64,000 nucleotides of DNA from an uncultured Winogradskyella sp. (GCF_947498345.1 NZ_CANMJY010000013.1:45489-109488), one strand, 5' to 3'. Counted from the first letter of the stretch, positions 19,244-26,935 are shown. Notes: generated from the sequence alone by a model not told the origin. Made by a program: numbers and translations.

Positions 19244-19572
19244 ATGGCGAAGTTAAACAAAATGCTAGTAAAAACAAATAAATAGTAAAAAAAATAACTA
19301 TTTATTGTGTATAAAATTAAATATATTTATATTTGCCATGTTATTAAACAATAAACTATAATATTTGCGATATAACGAATAGAGGGAATATGATAAAAGA
19401 ATGATCTTATTAAAACGTATATTTAATACTCTTTTTTAGTATTAACTATTAAATTTCTAACCCTTAATTAATAATAGTTAACAATAATTGTAAAACTTTA
19501 GACAAGACTAGAGCAGACTAAACACGTCTATAATTATTTTATAGGAATTATAAACCTTTAAAATATTTAGAC
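19244..19572. promoter_or_regulatory. Divergent control region, 329 bases without a convincing gene
   Basis: Very AT-rich. It separates the leftward HTH gene from the rightward small lipoprotein gene. It contains a rightward promoter (TTG 19305-19307, TATATTTG 19328-19335), a small inverted repeat around 19,420-19,440 (AATACT with AGTATT around a T run, terminator-like), and a long leader of more than 200 bases. No protein-coding frame with a start is convincing here. Confidence 0.5.
19305..19335 (+). promoter_or_regulatory. Putative promoter for the 19.6-20.5 kb genes
   Basis: TTG, a 20-base gap, then TATATTTG: a good match to the Bacteroidota sigma-ABfr promoter. The first gene starts 238 bases downstream, which implies a long 5' leader. 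Confidence 0.55.
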
Positions 19573-19743
19573 ATGAAAAAATTAGTATTAGTAGTATTTG
19601 CTTTAGGACTTTTTGCGAGTTGTACACCAGAACAATTAAAAGACAATGGAACGCAAACATCAGAAACAGACCCAGTCAAAGCATGCCCACCAAACGATAG
19701 AAACTGCGACGGATGCCCCGACGATCAAGAGCCGTGCGAATAG
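19573..19743 (+). CDS. Small phage lipoprotein
   Basis: 56 residues. A signal with lipobox LFASC (Cys17) and a short Cys-rich acidic mature part (CPPNDRNCDGCPDDQEPCE). Proteins of this shape are often made by prophages and placed on the cell surface. Its 3' half overlaps the start of the membrane-protein gene (19646) by 98 bases in another frame. Both frames look like real proteins: this one by its complete signal and lipobox, the other by its membrane helices. Confidence 0.7.
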   Translation: MKKLVLVVFALGLFASCTPEQLKDNGTQTSETDPVKACPPNDRNCDGCPDDQEPCE

Positions 19744-20317
19744 TTTTTATATAGGTGTATTAATATTTATCTGTTTCTTAGGTAAGTTTGCAGATGTAAT
19801 ATATGGTATTAGTAATGAAGAGGGTGTATTTGGTTATCTTTATATGTCCTCTTTTTTATATGCTTTAGGTAACGAAATATCAACTTTAGCTTTAGGGCTT
19901 ATTCTGTTATATGCTGCAAATAGGGTCTATCCTAAATACAAAAAAAATCTACGTAAAGTATCACATATAGTTGTAGCTATAGGTGCTTTTGAGTTGATAG
20001 CTATTTTTGTTCCTAAAGTACAAATGATAAAATTCTGTTTATTATATCTACCAGAGTTTTTAGGTGGTAATATTGAAGTAAGAGACTTTCCACCAATTAT
20101 TTATTATACGATAATGATTGCACTTTCTATTGCTTCAGGACATTTACTGATAAAGTTTCATAATATGATTATAGAAACAGAGCACAAACTACGAAATGCA
20201 TTAGAAGGTTTATTAAAGTTTTGTTTAAGATGGAGAAGGGAAATACCATTTGATAAGAGAATGGATTATTCAGAAGATTTTTTTAAAACAGCAGAGAAGG
20301 GAAATATTACAAAGTGA
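19646..20317 (+). CDS. Phage membrane protein, four or five helices
   Basis: 223 residues. A hydrophilic N-terminus of ~32 residues overlaps the lipoprotein gene; then helices are seen around 34-52, 62-86, 100-120 and 150-170, and a basic C-terminal part (LRWRREIPFDK). No later start codon exists before the first helix, so the ATG at 19646 inside the upstream gene is the best start. It ends with GTGA overlapping the next small gene. The function is unknown; membrane proteins here often act in exclusion of other phages. Confidence 0.6.
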   Translation: MERKHQKQTQSKHAHQTIETATDAPTIKSRANSFYIGVLIFICFLGKFADVIYGISNEEGVFGYLYMSSFLYALGNEISTLALGLILLYAANRVYPKYKKNLRKVSHIVVAIGAFELIAIFVPKVQMIKFCLLYLPEFLGGNIEVRDFPPIIYYTIMIALSIASGHLLIKFHNMIIETEHKLRNALEGLLKFCLRWRREIPFDKRMDYSEDFFKTAEKGNITK

Positions 20318-20484
20318 GTCGTTTAGAAGACATAATAAAAGGGATAAGAGAGCAAGGACTAATACAGGACGAAGAACTGATATTGGAGCTAGCAAGGGAA
20401 AAGCATAGGCATGAGAAAATGAAAAACCTACAGGAAAATCAAATAAACCTTTTAAAAAAAAGCCTTAATAAAAGTGCTAGCTAA
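20314..20484 (+). CDS. Small coiled-coil phage protein
   Basis: 56 residues with a GTG start overlapping the stop of the membrane-protein gene (GTGA). The product is a charged helix (EELILELAREKHRHEKMKN), likely a coiled coil. It overlaps the leftward gene 20477-20734 by 8 bases tail to tail. No family recognised. Confidence 0.5.
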   Translation: MSRLEDIIKGIREQGLIQDEELILELAREKHRHEKMKNLQENQINLLKKSLNKSAS

Positions 20485-20734
20485 ACCACTTCTTTATTTT
20501 AGGATCTGTTGATACAATCCTATTATGCACAAACTTAAGAGAGCTTATACTTACCAATCTAAATTTACAGGTTTCTAAATCATAAATAAATACAACATCA
20601 ATATTTGGTGTTCTAGGAAATTCGTATTTAAAAGCGTAGTCATATTCATTTTTAAACTGTCTAACAATACGCTCATGGTATTCTAACTCTTCCTGGTTAT
20701 GTATTTGTTCTAATCCTTTTGCTGTAATGTACAT
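20477..20734 (-). CDS. Hypothetical phage protein
   Basis: 85 residues with alternating strand and helix (IDVVFIYDLETCKFRLVSIS), no signal. It is the last gene of the leftward set that begins with the regulator at 21576; the gap to the preceding gene is 66 bases. Function unknown. Confidence 0.5.
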   Translation of the reverse strand: MYITAKGLEQIHNQEELEYHERIVRQFKNEYDYAFKYEFPRTPNIDVVFIYDLETCKFRLVSISSLKFVHNRIVSTDPKIKKWFS

Positions 20735-20800
20735 TTTAATTAAAACTATATATACACTTACTTATTAATATTAGTCTTAAAAAATATATTAAGACACTTG

Positions 20801-21148
20801 TTAGTCAATCTTAATATTTCTTATACCCACTTTATCATCTACATAATAAACCTCACAACTATAATTGGATCTTATCATTGCGCCGAAACCATTTTCACTA
20901 TCTACCCAAGAATTTATAGTAAATGTTGGATAACTACCTGACACATGTTTAGCTTTTTCAGAAATACTTGGAAATTCTGCTGTAGAAGGAGATTTTAATA
21001 AGCCTTTAATTTTTTCTTGAGAATATCTTAAAGCATCCCAGCTTGTTGGGGTGTAATCCTTATTAGATTTGTCTGAATTATCAGAACACATTGCAGCTAA
21101 AATTATAACAGCCACCAATAAAATAATAGCTTTTAATTCACTTTTCAT
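20801..21148 (-). CDS. Exported or lipid-anchored phage protein
   Basis: 115 residues with an N-terminal hydrophobic segment ending LAAMC (Cys21). The Met before Cys is unusual for a lipobox, so a plain membrane anchor is also possible. The mature part is Ser/Lys-rich and then beta-rich (NSWVDSENGFGAMIRSNYSC). Its start overlaps the regulator gene's end by 4 bases (ATGA), so it is made in the lysogen with the putative repressor. That fits a lysogenic-conversion or exclusion protein; inference only. Confidence 0.6.
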   Translation of the reverse strand: MKSELKAIILLVAVIILAAMCSDNSDKSNKDYTPTSWDALRYSQEKIKGLLKSPSTAEFPSISEKAKHVSGSYPTFTINSWVDSENGFGAMIRSNYSCEVYYVDDKVGIRNIKID

Positions 21149-21576
21149 CCTTCTTCTTCTTGTTGTCGTATACGTTCTTCTAATATATCTATCTTAAATA
21201 GATTTTTTACTATATCTAATTTTTTTAACTCTTCGTAGTTAGCCACTACTTTTAATCCTAAATCTAAAAGCTCTTTGTAATCTTTAACCTTATACTGTTC
21301 TTTTTCTGCTTCGTAGGCTTTAGAGTTTTCTTCTAGAGACAAATCATCAAAGTTAGAATAGTTTGAAACAAAATCTTCAAACTCTTTCAATTTATTAACC
21401 TTTTTAGCAATAATTTTTACTTGTTCATAAGATAGGGTTTCGTTTCTCATTGCCTTAGAAAAACCTACATCAGAATAATCAATAAAACTTCCTAGTTTCC
21501 CAAATGACAAGCGTTCTGAGGCTTTTAACTCTCTTAACCACTGATATATTTTGTCAGTATTTACCATTGTTAGCAT
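21145..21576 (-). CDS. Putative phage repressor (HTH plus coiled coil)
   Basis: 143 residues (or 140 from the second Met). The N-terminus reads as an HTH (LSFGKLGSFIDYSDVGFSKA, then RNETLSYEQVKIIAKKV) and the C-terminus as a helix with the same D-x-LEER motif as the 18860-19243 product. It lies leftward, divergent from the early genes, with inverted repeats between the two promoters. This is the position of a cI-like repressor. No peptidase domain is present, so induction would not be by LexA-type self-cleavage. Confidence 0.65.
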   Translation of the reverse strand: MLTMVNTDKIYQWLRELKASERLSFGKLGSFIDYSDVGFSKAMRNETLSYEQVKIIAKKVNKLKEFEDFVSNYSNFDDLSLEENSKAYEAEKEQYKVKDYKELLDLGLKVVANYEELKKLDIVKNLFKIDILEERIRQQEEEG

Positions 21577-21590
21577 TCTTCAAACATATA

Positions 21591-21598
21591 AAATGTTA
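21591..21598 (-). promoter_or_regulatory. Putative -7 element of the repressor promoter
   Basis: On the minus strand TATGTTTG matches TAnnTTTG, about 15 bases before the repressor start. No clear TTG is seen at -33; instead the inverted repeat at 21624-21642 overlaps that place, which fits autoregulation. Confidence 0.4.
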
Positions 21599-21623
21599 TT
21601 AAAAAATCACTAAAACATAGCTT

Positions 21624-21658
21624 ATTTAGAATAGTTCTAAATGTTAGAATTTATCTAA
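21624..21658. promoter_or_regulatory. Two operator-like inverted repeats between divergent promoters
   Basis: ATTTAGAATAGTTCTAAAT (21624-21642) is a perfect 8-bp inverted repeat around 3 bases. The next site, TTAGAATTTATCTAA (21644-21658), has the same TTAGA-N5-TCTAA form. They are the likely binding sites of the adjacent regulator, or of a host factor such as Fur, whose sites in flavobacteria look similar as far as I recall. Confidence 0.55.
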
Positions 21659-21676
21659 AATAAGTTAGATATGTTA

Positions 21677-21706
21677 TTGTTTTAGTTAGATAAGTTAGTA
21701 TATTTG
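21677..21706 (+). promoter_or_regulatory. Putative rightward early promoter
   Basis: TTG (21677-21679), a 19-base gap and TATATTTG (21699-21706). This is an excellent Bacteroidota promoter and would drive the early operon from 21738. The spacer contains TTAGTTAGATAAGTTAG direct repeats that may be further regulator sites. Confidence 0.65.
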
Positions 21707-21737
21707 TTATATACAACAAACCAAATGTACAAAAATT

Positions 21738-21968
21738 ATGCTAACACTAAGTAATTTAGAATTTAACAACTACCTAAAATCACTATGCATTGAAGTAGAT
21801 GACCGTTCAATTATAGCACAAGATGGTGTGGGTATAGTTTGTGAGTTAAACACAAGGACAGAACAAGTTGAGAGAATAGAAGAAGTTGCAATGATTGACA
21901 GAGTAGAATTTAAACTCAATGAGACACAGCAACAACAATTAATCAATTACGTAGCGCAAGACGCATAA
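21738..21968 (+). CDS. First early-operon protein, unknown
   Basis: 76 residues, small acidic protein (DRSIIAQDGVGIVCELN). It is the first gene after the early promoter, where antirepressors or Cro-like proteins are often encoded, but no HTH is visible. Function unknown. Confidence 0.6.
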   Translation: MLTLSNLEFNNYLKSLCIEVDDRSIIAQDGVGIVCELNTRTEQVERIEEVAMIDRVEFKLNETQQQQLINYVAQDA

Positions 21969-21979
21969 AACAGAATATT

Positions 21980-22144
21980 ATGTATAACGAGCAAAGAGGA
22001 TTAAAAACCACCGAACACAATTGTAAAGTTAAGACCACTATCAATATTGATTCAGAGCAATACGATAAAGACGAGGCTTACAGTAAATCAATTGACCAAG
22101 TATTAAACAAGCTATTTACTAAAGATATAAACCCAACAATATAA
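21980..22144 (+). CDS. Small phage protein
   Basis: 54 residues, ending directly before the next ATG (TAAATG). It has a short beta segment (CKVKTTINI) followed by an acidic helix. No family recognised; support is the tight packing and codon use. Confidence 0.5.
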   Translation: MYNEQRGLKTTEHNCKVKTTINIDSEQYDKDEAYSKSIDQVLNKLFTKDINPTI

Positions 22145-22375
22145 ATGACGGCACATCAACAATTAGTACAGATATGGGACTTATCAGAGTTCGGAGTTAA
22201 AACAAGAGTTTTTGAAGAGTATTCTCAACAAATGATAGAATACATAAGAAAGCATCCTAATTATAAGGACGAAGAAAAGATTAAATCGATAATAGAATGT
22301 GTTAAAAAACACTCTAAAGAAGTATCAGAAGAAGTAAGCGAAATGTTTAATCAAATAAACTCTATATCGGAATGA
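22145..22375 (+). CDS. Hypothetical helical phage protein
   Basis: 76 residues, all helix (YIRKHPNYKDEEKIKSIIE). It starts with no gap after the previous stop and overlaps the next gene (ATGA). Function unknown. Confidence 0.55.
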   Translation: MTAHQQLVQIWDLSEFGVKTRVFEEYSQQMIEYIRKHPNYKDEEKIKSIIECVKKHSKEVSEEVSEMFNQINSISE

Positions 22376-22590
22376 AAGAATTTAAAGGAACAAAGGAAGA
22401 ATTAGAACATAAATTACAATTTTCTGGAAACAGAAGTCATAGAAGAAGAAAACCGCAAAGAGTTTTTAGTAATAAAAAAGGTAGACAAATTGTAGTCACA
22501 AGGTTTGGGAACAAATTTGAAAAGACCGAAAAAATACTTCAAAGATTAAACGGCAAAACGATAGTTCATTATAAAGCACTAGGACAATGA
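22372..22590 (+). CDS. Small basic phage protein
   Basis: 72 residues, rich in Lys and Arg (RSHRRRKPQRVFSNKKGRQ), which suggests binding to nucleic acid. Start and stop both overlap neighbours by ATGA, so it is translationally coupled in the early operon. Confidence 0.55.
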   Translation: MKEFKGTKEELEHKLQFSGNRSHRRRKPQRVFSNKKGRQIVVTRFGNKFEKTEKILQRLNGKTIVHYKALGQ

Positions 22591-22754
22591 GCATAATACC
22601 AATGAAAATAGGAGACGATGATTATGTAGCTATACCAAAGAGCGAACATGACAGGCTCACTACAGAGAAGTTAACAAGGAAGCAGAAAAAGACATTGTAT
22701 CAACATTCGATAGAATCAGCATCATTATCATGGACGCCAAAACATATAAACTAA
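22587..22754 (+). CDS. Small phage protein
   Basis: 55 residues, ATGA overlap with the previous gene. It has a short strand region (IGDDDYVAIPKSEHDRL) and a basic tail. The SEHDRL style is seen in many phage accessory proteins, but no function follows. Confidence 0.45.
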   Translation: MSIIPMKIGDDDYVAIPKSEHDRLTTEKLTRKQKKTLYQHSIESASLSWTPKHIN

Positions 22755-22766
22755 AACATATTAAAA

Positions 22767-23348
22767 ATGGCAGTAGAAATATACTTAGAACCAGAATTAC
22801 AAGAGTTAACTCAAAACCAAGAGTTAACCGAAGAGTGGAAGAAAATGTGCGAAACATTAGATTTAAAAGGGCAAATAGAAATGTTGCCTAACAAAGAATC
22901 TTCGCCAAGCCCTTATCTGTTTATGAATAGCTCAATGCTAAAAATATTTTCCATTCTATGTCCTAGTGTAGTTGATTATACACAATACAATAAGTCTACT
23001 ATTCCTTATGAAGTATTAAAAGAGATAGCAATATGTAAAGAGAAAAATTACTTTGACGCTATTAAGATATGGTACGATGATATATCCCCAGATCCATTAG
23101 TTGTTGGTTATATGAAAAACGAAGGTCAGTATAACGAGACGCAACATCTTATAGCACGATTTGGAGATGAAGTTTTACCAATTGAGATATTGAAAGATAA
23201 AGCTATAGCAAGACTTACTAAAAGCATTAGTAACCAGCTTAAACAAATTTCAAATAGTCTTACAGAAAATATAGAGGACTTCATCAATAAAAACCAAACT
23301 ATAAGTATTGATTGTAACCCAACGAATTGGAATCATAAACATATTTAA
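22767..23348 (+). CDS. Hypothetical phage protein
   Basis: 193 residues, soluble and acidic. The N-terminus is helical (LEPELQELTQNQELTEEWKK, in part), with a mixed central domain and a C-terminal helix (IARLTKSISNQLKQISNSL). It is the last gene before a strong hairpin, so it probably ends the first early transcript unit. No family recognised. Confidence 0.6.
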   Translation: MAVEIYLEPELQELTQNQELTEEWKKMCETLDLKGQIEMLPNKESSPSPYLFMNSSMLKIFSILCPSVVDYTQYNKSTIPYEVLKEIAICKEKNYFDAIKIWYDDISPDPLVVGYMKNEGQYNETQHLIARFGDEVLPIEILKDKAIARLTKSISNQLKQISNSLTENIEDFINKNQTISIDCNPTNWNHKHI

Positions 23349-23369
23349 CATACTGGTTAGTAGCAACTA

Positions 23370-23436
23370 AAGAGGCTAAGACAATCCCCAAGGAAGTTTT
23401 AATTGATTGATTAGTTAGTAATAGTCTTAGTCTCTT
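23370..23436 (+). terminator. Hairpin terminator or attenuator in the early operon
   Basis: AAGAGGCTAAGAC (23370-23382) pairs over its full 13 bases with GTCTTAGTCTCTT (23424-23436; one G-U pair) and is followed by more T residues. The loop is long (41 bases). It would stop or weaken transcription before the zinc-finger gene. Confidence 0.6.
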
Positions 23437-23452
23437 TTTTAAGAATAAATAG

Positions 23453-24100
23453 ATGATTGTAAAATGCTCATACTGCAATAAGGATATTGAAAAACAAACA
23501 GGTCATGTAAACCGAGCTATAAAAAACGGGAATAATATTTATTGTAATCGTAAGTGCTCAGGATTAGGAAGAAGAAACGGTAAATCCAAAGAACAACTAA
23601 AAGAAGAAAAGCGATTATATGACAAAAAATATAGAGAAAATAATCTTGAAAAATTAAAGGCTAAAAAGAAGGCTTATTATGATGCTAATGCAAAAGAAAT
23701 ATACAAAAGGAATCGTGTTAAAAAAGATAATGATGAAGCAAGAGCAAAACACGCAGAATATTGCAGGCGACCAGACCAAAGGGAAAAAGAAAAAATTAAC
23801 AGATATAAAAGGGTTTATGGGGAAGATTGGCAGATACAAACAAAGTTTTGCATAAGCTGTGAACAGACCAAACATATTTTCGAGTTTGAGTCTTTTCCAA
23901 GTTTCCCAGATGGTAGGAGACACATTTGTAATGAGTGCGAAAAATATCAAAATGATGTGCTTAAATATTCAACGAAAGCAGCAATGCAAACAATGGTTAG
24001 TAGAAGATATACAAAATTAACAAGATGGGACATTTCAAAACATCCCTACTTAATAGAAGCATTTAAATTTTCAATATTATTAAATAAAATAACAAGATGA
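23453..24100 (+). CDS. Zinc-finger phage protein, HNH-like spacing not complete
   Basis: 215 residues. Two zinc-binding pairs are seen at the N-terminus (CSYCNKDI ... CNRKCSG) and two more near residue 140 (CISCEQTKHIFEF ... CNECEKYQ). Between lies a long, highly charged helix with about 40 percent Lys/Glu/Arg. The N-terminal finger is of a type seen beside HNH and homing-type proteins in phages, but the catalytic His-Asn-His is not evident. Probably DNA-binding. Confidence 0.6.
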   Translation: MIVKCSYCNKDIEKQTGHVNRAIKNGNNIYCNRKCSGLGRRNGKSKEQLKEEKRLYDKKYRENNLEKLKAKKKAYYDANAKEIYKRNRVKKDNDEARAKHAEYCRRPDQREKEKINRYKRVYGEDWQIQTKFCISCEQTKHIFEFESFPSFPDGRRHICNECEKYQNDVLKYSTKAAMQTMVSRRYTKLTRWDISKHPYLIEAFKFSILLNKITR

Positions 24101-24291
24101 GAAACGTAAAAGAACTTAGAAACGAATTAGTAGATGTTTTTTCAAAAGTAAAATCTGGCGAAATGGATACTACACAAGGAAAAACATTAGTAGCGACTTC
24201 AAACGCGATGTTAAAATCAGCGCAATTAGAATTAGAGCACTCAAAATTAACAGGAAACACTAAGAATATAAAGTTCTTGAAAACAGATTAA
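24097..24291 (+). CDS. Small helical phage protein
   Basis: 64 residues (VFSKVKSGEMDTTQGKTLVA and AQLELEHSKL). I have seen proteins of this pattern in many Bacteroidota prophages, always short and near recombination genes, with no known function. It overlaps the preceding gene by 4 bases and its stop directly touches the next ATG. Confidence 0.6.
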   Translation: MRNVKELRNELVDVFSKVKSGEMDTTQGKTLVATSNAMLKSAQLELEHSKLTGNTKNIKFLKTD

Positions 24292-24375
24292 ATGATAGAC
24301 AACATAGTCCTAATAACAGGAATAATACTAATAGCAATATCTATATATGCTATTGTAAAAACTAAGAAGAAATGA
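24292..24375 (+). CDS. Micro-protein with one membrane helix (first of three)
   Basis: 27 residues: MIDN, a 20-residue hydrophobic helix and a KTKKK end, so inside-positive C-terminus. It begins right after a stop (TAAATG) and overlaps the next micro-gene by 4 bases. Confidence 0.45.
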   Translation: MIDNIVLITGIILIAISIYAIVKTKKK

Positions 24376-24458
24376 GCAAAGAATCATCTACTAAAATAAG
24401 CGCATTATCAATAGTGATATTAGTTGTTTTAGTAATCATAGCAATACTAACAAAATGA
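24372..24458 (+). CDS. Micro-protein with one membrane helix (second of three)
   Basis: 28 residues: a short polar start (SKESSTK) then a hydrophobic helix rich in Ile, Leu and Val to the end. ATGA overlaps link it to both neighbours. Confidence 0.45.
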   Translation: MSKESSTKISALSIVILVVLVIIAILTK

Positions 24459-24535
24459 CACTACTATACTCAATAATAACCCTAATAGTATGCATAAGCT
24501 TATATGTGTATATCAATATAAAAGATTTTAAATAA
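24455..24535 (+). CDS. Micro-protein with one membrane helix (third of three)
   Basis: 26 residues: a membrane helix with one Cys, ending INIKDFK. It stops 11 bases before the next gene. The three micro-genes share no sequence but all encode a single span. Confidence 0.4.
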   Translation: MTLLYSIITLIVCISLYVYINIKDFK

Positions 24536-24546
24536 AACCGATAATA

Positions 24547-25086
24547 ATGGAAACCAAAACACATTACAGGAATATTGCTAAGAGCGACCACTTAGGTGTG
24601 GCAGACTTAGAAGACTTCAACGAAAAAAACATTCCTTTAGTATTCACTATTAAAGAAGTTAAGCAAGAATTAAAGGTAAAAGTTGCAGGTAGAACAGGTG
24701 ATTTCAATATCGCATATTTTATTCAAAACATCATTGATGAAAAAGGACAAAAAGTTAATGTAAAGCCATTAGTATTAAATGTGACTAACGCAAAAATAGT
24801 AAGCACATTTAACCCAACAAAAGAAAACCCAAAAGGTAGTCCATTCGTAGAGGATTGGTCTAATACCAAGATACAACTCTATATAGATCCTAATGTGAAA
24901 ATGAAGGGAGAAGTTGTAGGAGGAGTGCGAATAAATCCTATGCAACCTAAAGAAGCGATAAAAAAACCATTTACTGAGGCAAATTTTGAACCTGCTAAAA
25001 AGGCTAATGCAACTATAGAAATGATAAAAAAGTCATATTCATTAACGCCAGAAATGGAAGAAAAGTATTTAGAATATGTTGCATAG
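24547..25086 (+). CDS. Unknown protein paired with the YqaJ exonuclease
   Basis: 179 residues, soluble, with a beta-rich N-terminal 130 residues (IPLVFTIKEVKQELKVKVAG; VKPLVLNVTNAKIVSTF) and a helical C-terminal tail. Its last 11 bases overlap the exonuclease start. In many phages the partner of a lambda-type exonuclease is a single-strand annealing protein or an SSB. This one resembles neither RecT nor Erf to my eye, so the role in recombination is inferred from position only. Confidence 0.6.
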   Translation: METKTHYRNIAKSDHLGVADLEDFNEKNIPLVFTIKEVKQELKVKVAGRTGDFNIAYFIQNIIDEKGQKVNVKPLVLNVTNAKIVSTFNPTKENPKGSPFVEDWSNTKIQLYIDPNVKMKGEVVGGVRINPMQPKEAIKKPFTEANFEPAKKANATIEMIKKSYSLTPEMEEKYLEYVA

Positions 25087-25711
25087 CTTAGAACAAAGAA
25101 CCGAAGATTGGTACAAGGTAAGAGAGGGTAGATTTACAGCATCTCAAATATCAAGGTTACTTGGGAAAGAAGGGCTTAAAAGAACTATAGATTCTATGGA
25201 TAGTTATGCTTTTGAAAAAGCAGTAGAAACTATTTATGGAAGAGAGGAAGAGGATTATATTTCCAACGATATGCAACGAGGTATTACATTAGAACCTCTA
25301 GCATTCAAACTTTTCAAAGACCTTAAAGGTTATGAGTTTGTAGATGTAAACCAAACAGGGTTTCACAAACATGGTAAACACGCAGGTGCAAGTCCCGATG
25401 GATTAACAAGTGATAATTCTGTTTTAGAAATAAAGTGCCCAAGAAGAAATAAGTTCTATAAGCTAGTTGCTAATGGCATAAGTGAAGTTGATAAATCATA
25501 TATAGCACAAATGCAAATGCAAATGATGTGCACAGACACAGGGCAGGCTTACTTTTTAAACTATTATATAGATAACGGTATTCAGCATTGGCATGAACTA
25601 ATAGTGCCAAGAGACAAGGATATGATTTCTCTTATAAAAGAAAGAATTGAAGAAGCGACAGAAATAAAGTTGGCTTATATAAAAAAAATACAAGAAAACA
25701 CCCAATTCTAA
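25076..25711 (+). CDS. YqaJ-like viral recombinase (lambda-type exonuclease)
   Basis: 211 residues. PD-(D/E)XK nuclease motifs of the YqaJ family are in order: RTEDWYKVREGRFTAS at the N-terminus, RGITLEP at 68-74, GASPDG at 104-109 (Asp), LEIKCP at 117-122 (E-x-K) and AQMQMQM at 144-150. It should degrade double-stranded ends 5' to 3' to give 3' tails for annealing during phage recombination. It is coupled to both neighbours by short overlaps. Confidence 0.88.
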   Translation: MLHSLEQRTEDWYKVREGRFTASQISRLLGKEGLKRTIDSMDSYAFEKAVETIYGREEEDYISNDMQRGITLEPLAFKLFKDLKGYEFVDVNQTGFHKHGKHAGASPDGLTSDNSVLEIKCPRRNKFYKLVANGISEVDKSYIAQMQMQMMCTDTGQAYFLNYYIDNGIQHWHELIVPRDKDMISLIKERIEEATEIKLAYIKKIQENTQF

Positions 25712-26118
25712 TGCACCTAGACCTATCCAACAATATAGACATAAAAAAGGCTTATACCTATCTATCAAAACTTATTGATAAAGGTAGTAAGATAGAGTTA
25801 AAAGATTTAACTGATAAACCTTTTGATATAGTTTTATCAAGGATATATGATATTATAGAGACTTATGAAAGCGGTGCTTTTAAAGACTTGTATGTAATGC
25901 ATAGAGAACTAACAGCTAATATCTATTATTTATCCAAAGAGCAAGTAAAAGCTCATCAAAAATGGAATGCTCAATACTATAAGTCAGAAGAAAAAACTAA
26001 TGCAGGTAAAGAGCGTGAATGTGACAAGTTAGTACCTGAGCTTTATATGTGTAGAAAAATAATAGAGACCGCAAAAGGTGTTTCAATAGCAATGGGATAT
26101 GAAATTAAATTGAATTAG
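25711..26118 (+). CDS. Hypothetical phage protein in the recombination cluster
   Basis: 135 residues, helical, with two tyrosine-rich stretches. The ATG overlaps the exonuclease stop by one base. No family recognised. A longer non-coding spacer of 38 bases follows. Confidence 0.55.
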   Translation: MHLDLSNNIDIKKAYTYLSKLIDKGSKIELKDLTDKPFDIVLSRIYDIIETYESGAFKDLYVMHRELTANIYYLSKEQVKAHQKWNAQYYKSEEKTNAGKERECDKLVPELYMCRKIIETAKGVSIAMGYEIKLN

Positions 26119-26156
26119 ATAGATAAAGAAATTAATAATCATAGACAGTATTTATA

Positions 26157-26330
26157 ATGGCATTTAAAAAAGGGAAAGATCACCATTGCAACAAGCTATC
26201 AGAAGATAGTGTAAAATCAATTAGAGGCACAATAAAGACCTTATCTAATAACTATTGGGCTGATAGACTAGGTGTTCATTATTCAACTATAAGTCTTATA
26301 AGAAGCAACAAAACGTGGAGGCATATATGA
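26157..26330 (+). CDS. Small HTH protein
   Basis: 57 residues. The C-terminal half reads as a helix-turn-helix of the kind found at the end of HNH/NUMOD homing proteins (WADRLGVHYSTISLIRSNKT, ending TWRHI). It is free-standing here and overlaps the next gene by ATGA. Likely a small DNA-binding protein. Confidence 0.6.
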   Translation: MAFKKGKDHHCNKLSEDSVKSIRGTIKTLSNNYWADRLGVHYSTISLIRSNKTWRHI

Positions 26331-26647
26331 AACCAACTTATAGCACATCAGAAGGAGAGCGATTTACAACCTCTCAGATAGAACGTAAAATGAATTATGC
26401 TAAAGGAATACTAATAGATAAGCAACTACAAGAGCATGGCTATAATTTTTGTACAGAATGTGAAAGAAACGACTGTAAGCCTTTGGATTGCGCACATATT
26501 ATAAGTGTAAAAGAAGCTAAGGAAACAGGAAGATCAGAACTCTGTTGGGATATAAACAACATGAGAATAATAGGTAGGGTACACCACCAAAAACAAGACG
26601 GATTAAATCTACAATTCAATGATAGTAATGTTAACACTAGAAGGTAG
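26327..26647 (+). CDS. HNH/NinG-like zinc protein
   Basis: About 106 residues from the ATG at 26327 (a GTG at 26315 is also in frame; the ATGA overlap with the HTH gene favours 26327). CTECERNDCK gives two Cys ligands, followed by DCAHIISVKEA, CWDINNMRII and GRVHHQKQDG, which matches the HNH layout (His, Asn, His). Phage proteins of this type, such as NinG/Rap, act on recombination intermediates. Confidence 0.65.
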   Translation: MKPTYSTSEGERFTTSQIERKMNYAKGILIDKQLQEHGYNFCTECERNDCKPLDCAHIISVKEAKETGRSELCWDINNMRIIGRVHHQKQDGLNLQFNDSNVNTRR

Positions 26648-26765
26648 AAAAACCAAAGTAACCATAAATGGAAAAACGGTTGAGCATAAAACAGCATTTT
26701 TAAACAAGCTATCATTTAAAGATGCATTGTTATACCTGGAATCAGAAAACAAGAAAGTAAAATAA
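26628..26765 (+). CDS. Small phage protein
   Basis: 45 residues. It starts inside the end of the HNH-like gene (20-base overlap). A beta hairpin (TKVTINGKTVEHK) and a helix make a plausible small fold. No family recognised. Confidence 0.45.
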   Translation: MLTLEGRKTKVTINGKTVEHKTAFLNKLSFKDALLYLESENKKVK

Positions 26766-26935
26766 TTTTCACAGTATAAAATCAAACAATTAAAAAAAGC
26801 ATAATATAAATATTATAGGTGAACGTCAAAACTTAAAAAACAGGCGTACAGAAATACTTATTACTAATTACGAGAACAGACAAAAAACCCTCTTTTAAAA
26901 GTAGAACAAAACAAACCACAGCAAATAAAATTATT

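Noticed and set aside
23453..24100. Calling the zinc-finger protein an HNH nuclease
   Set aside because: The Cys pairs are clear, but the His-Asn-His arrangement is not, so only zinc binding is claimed.
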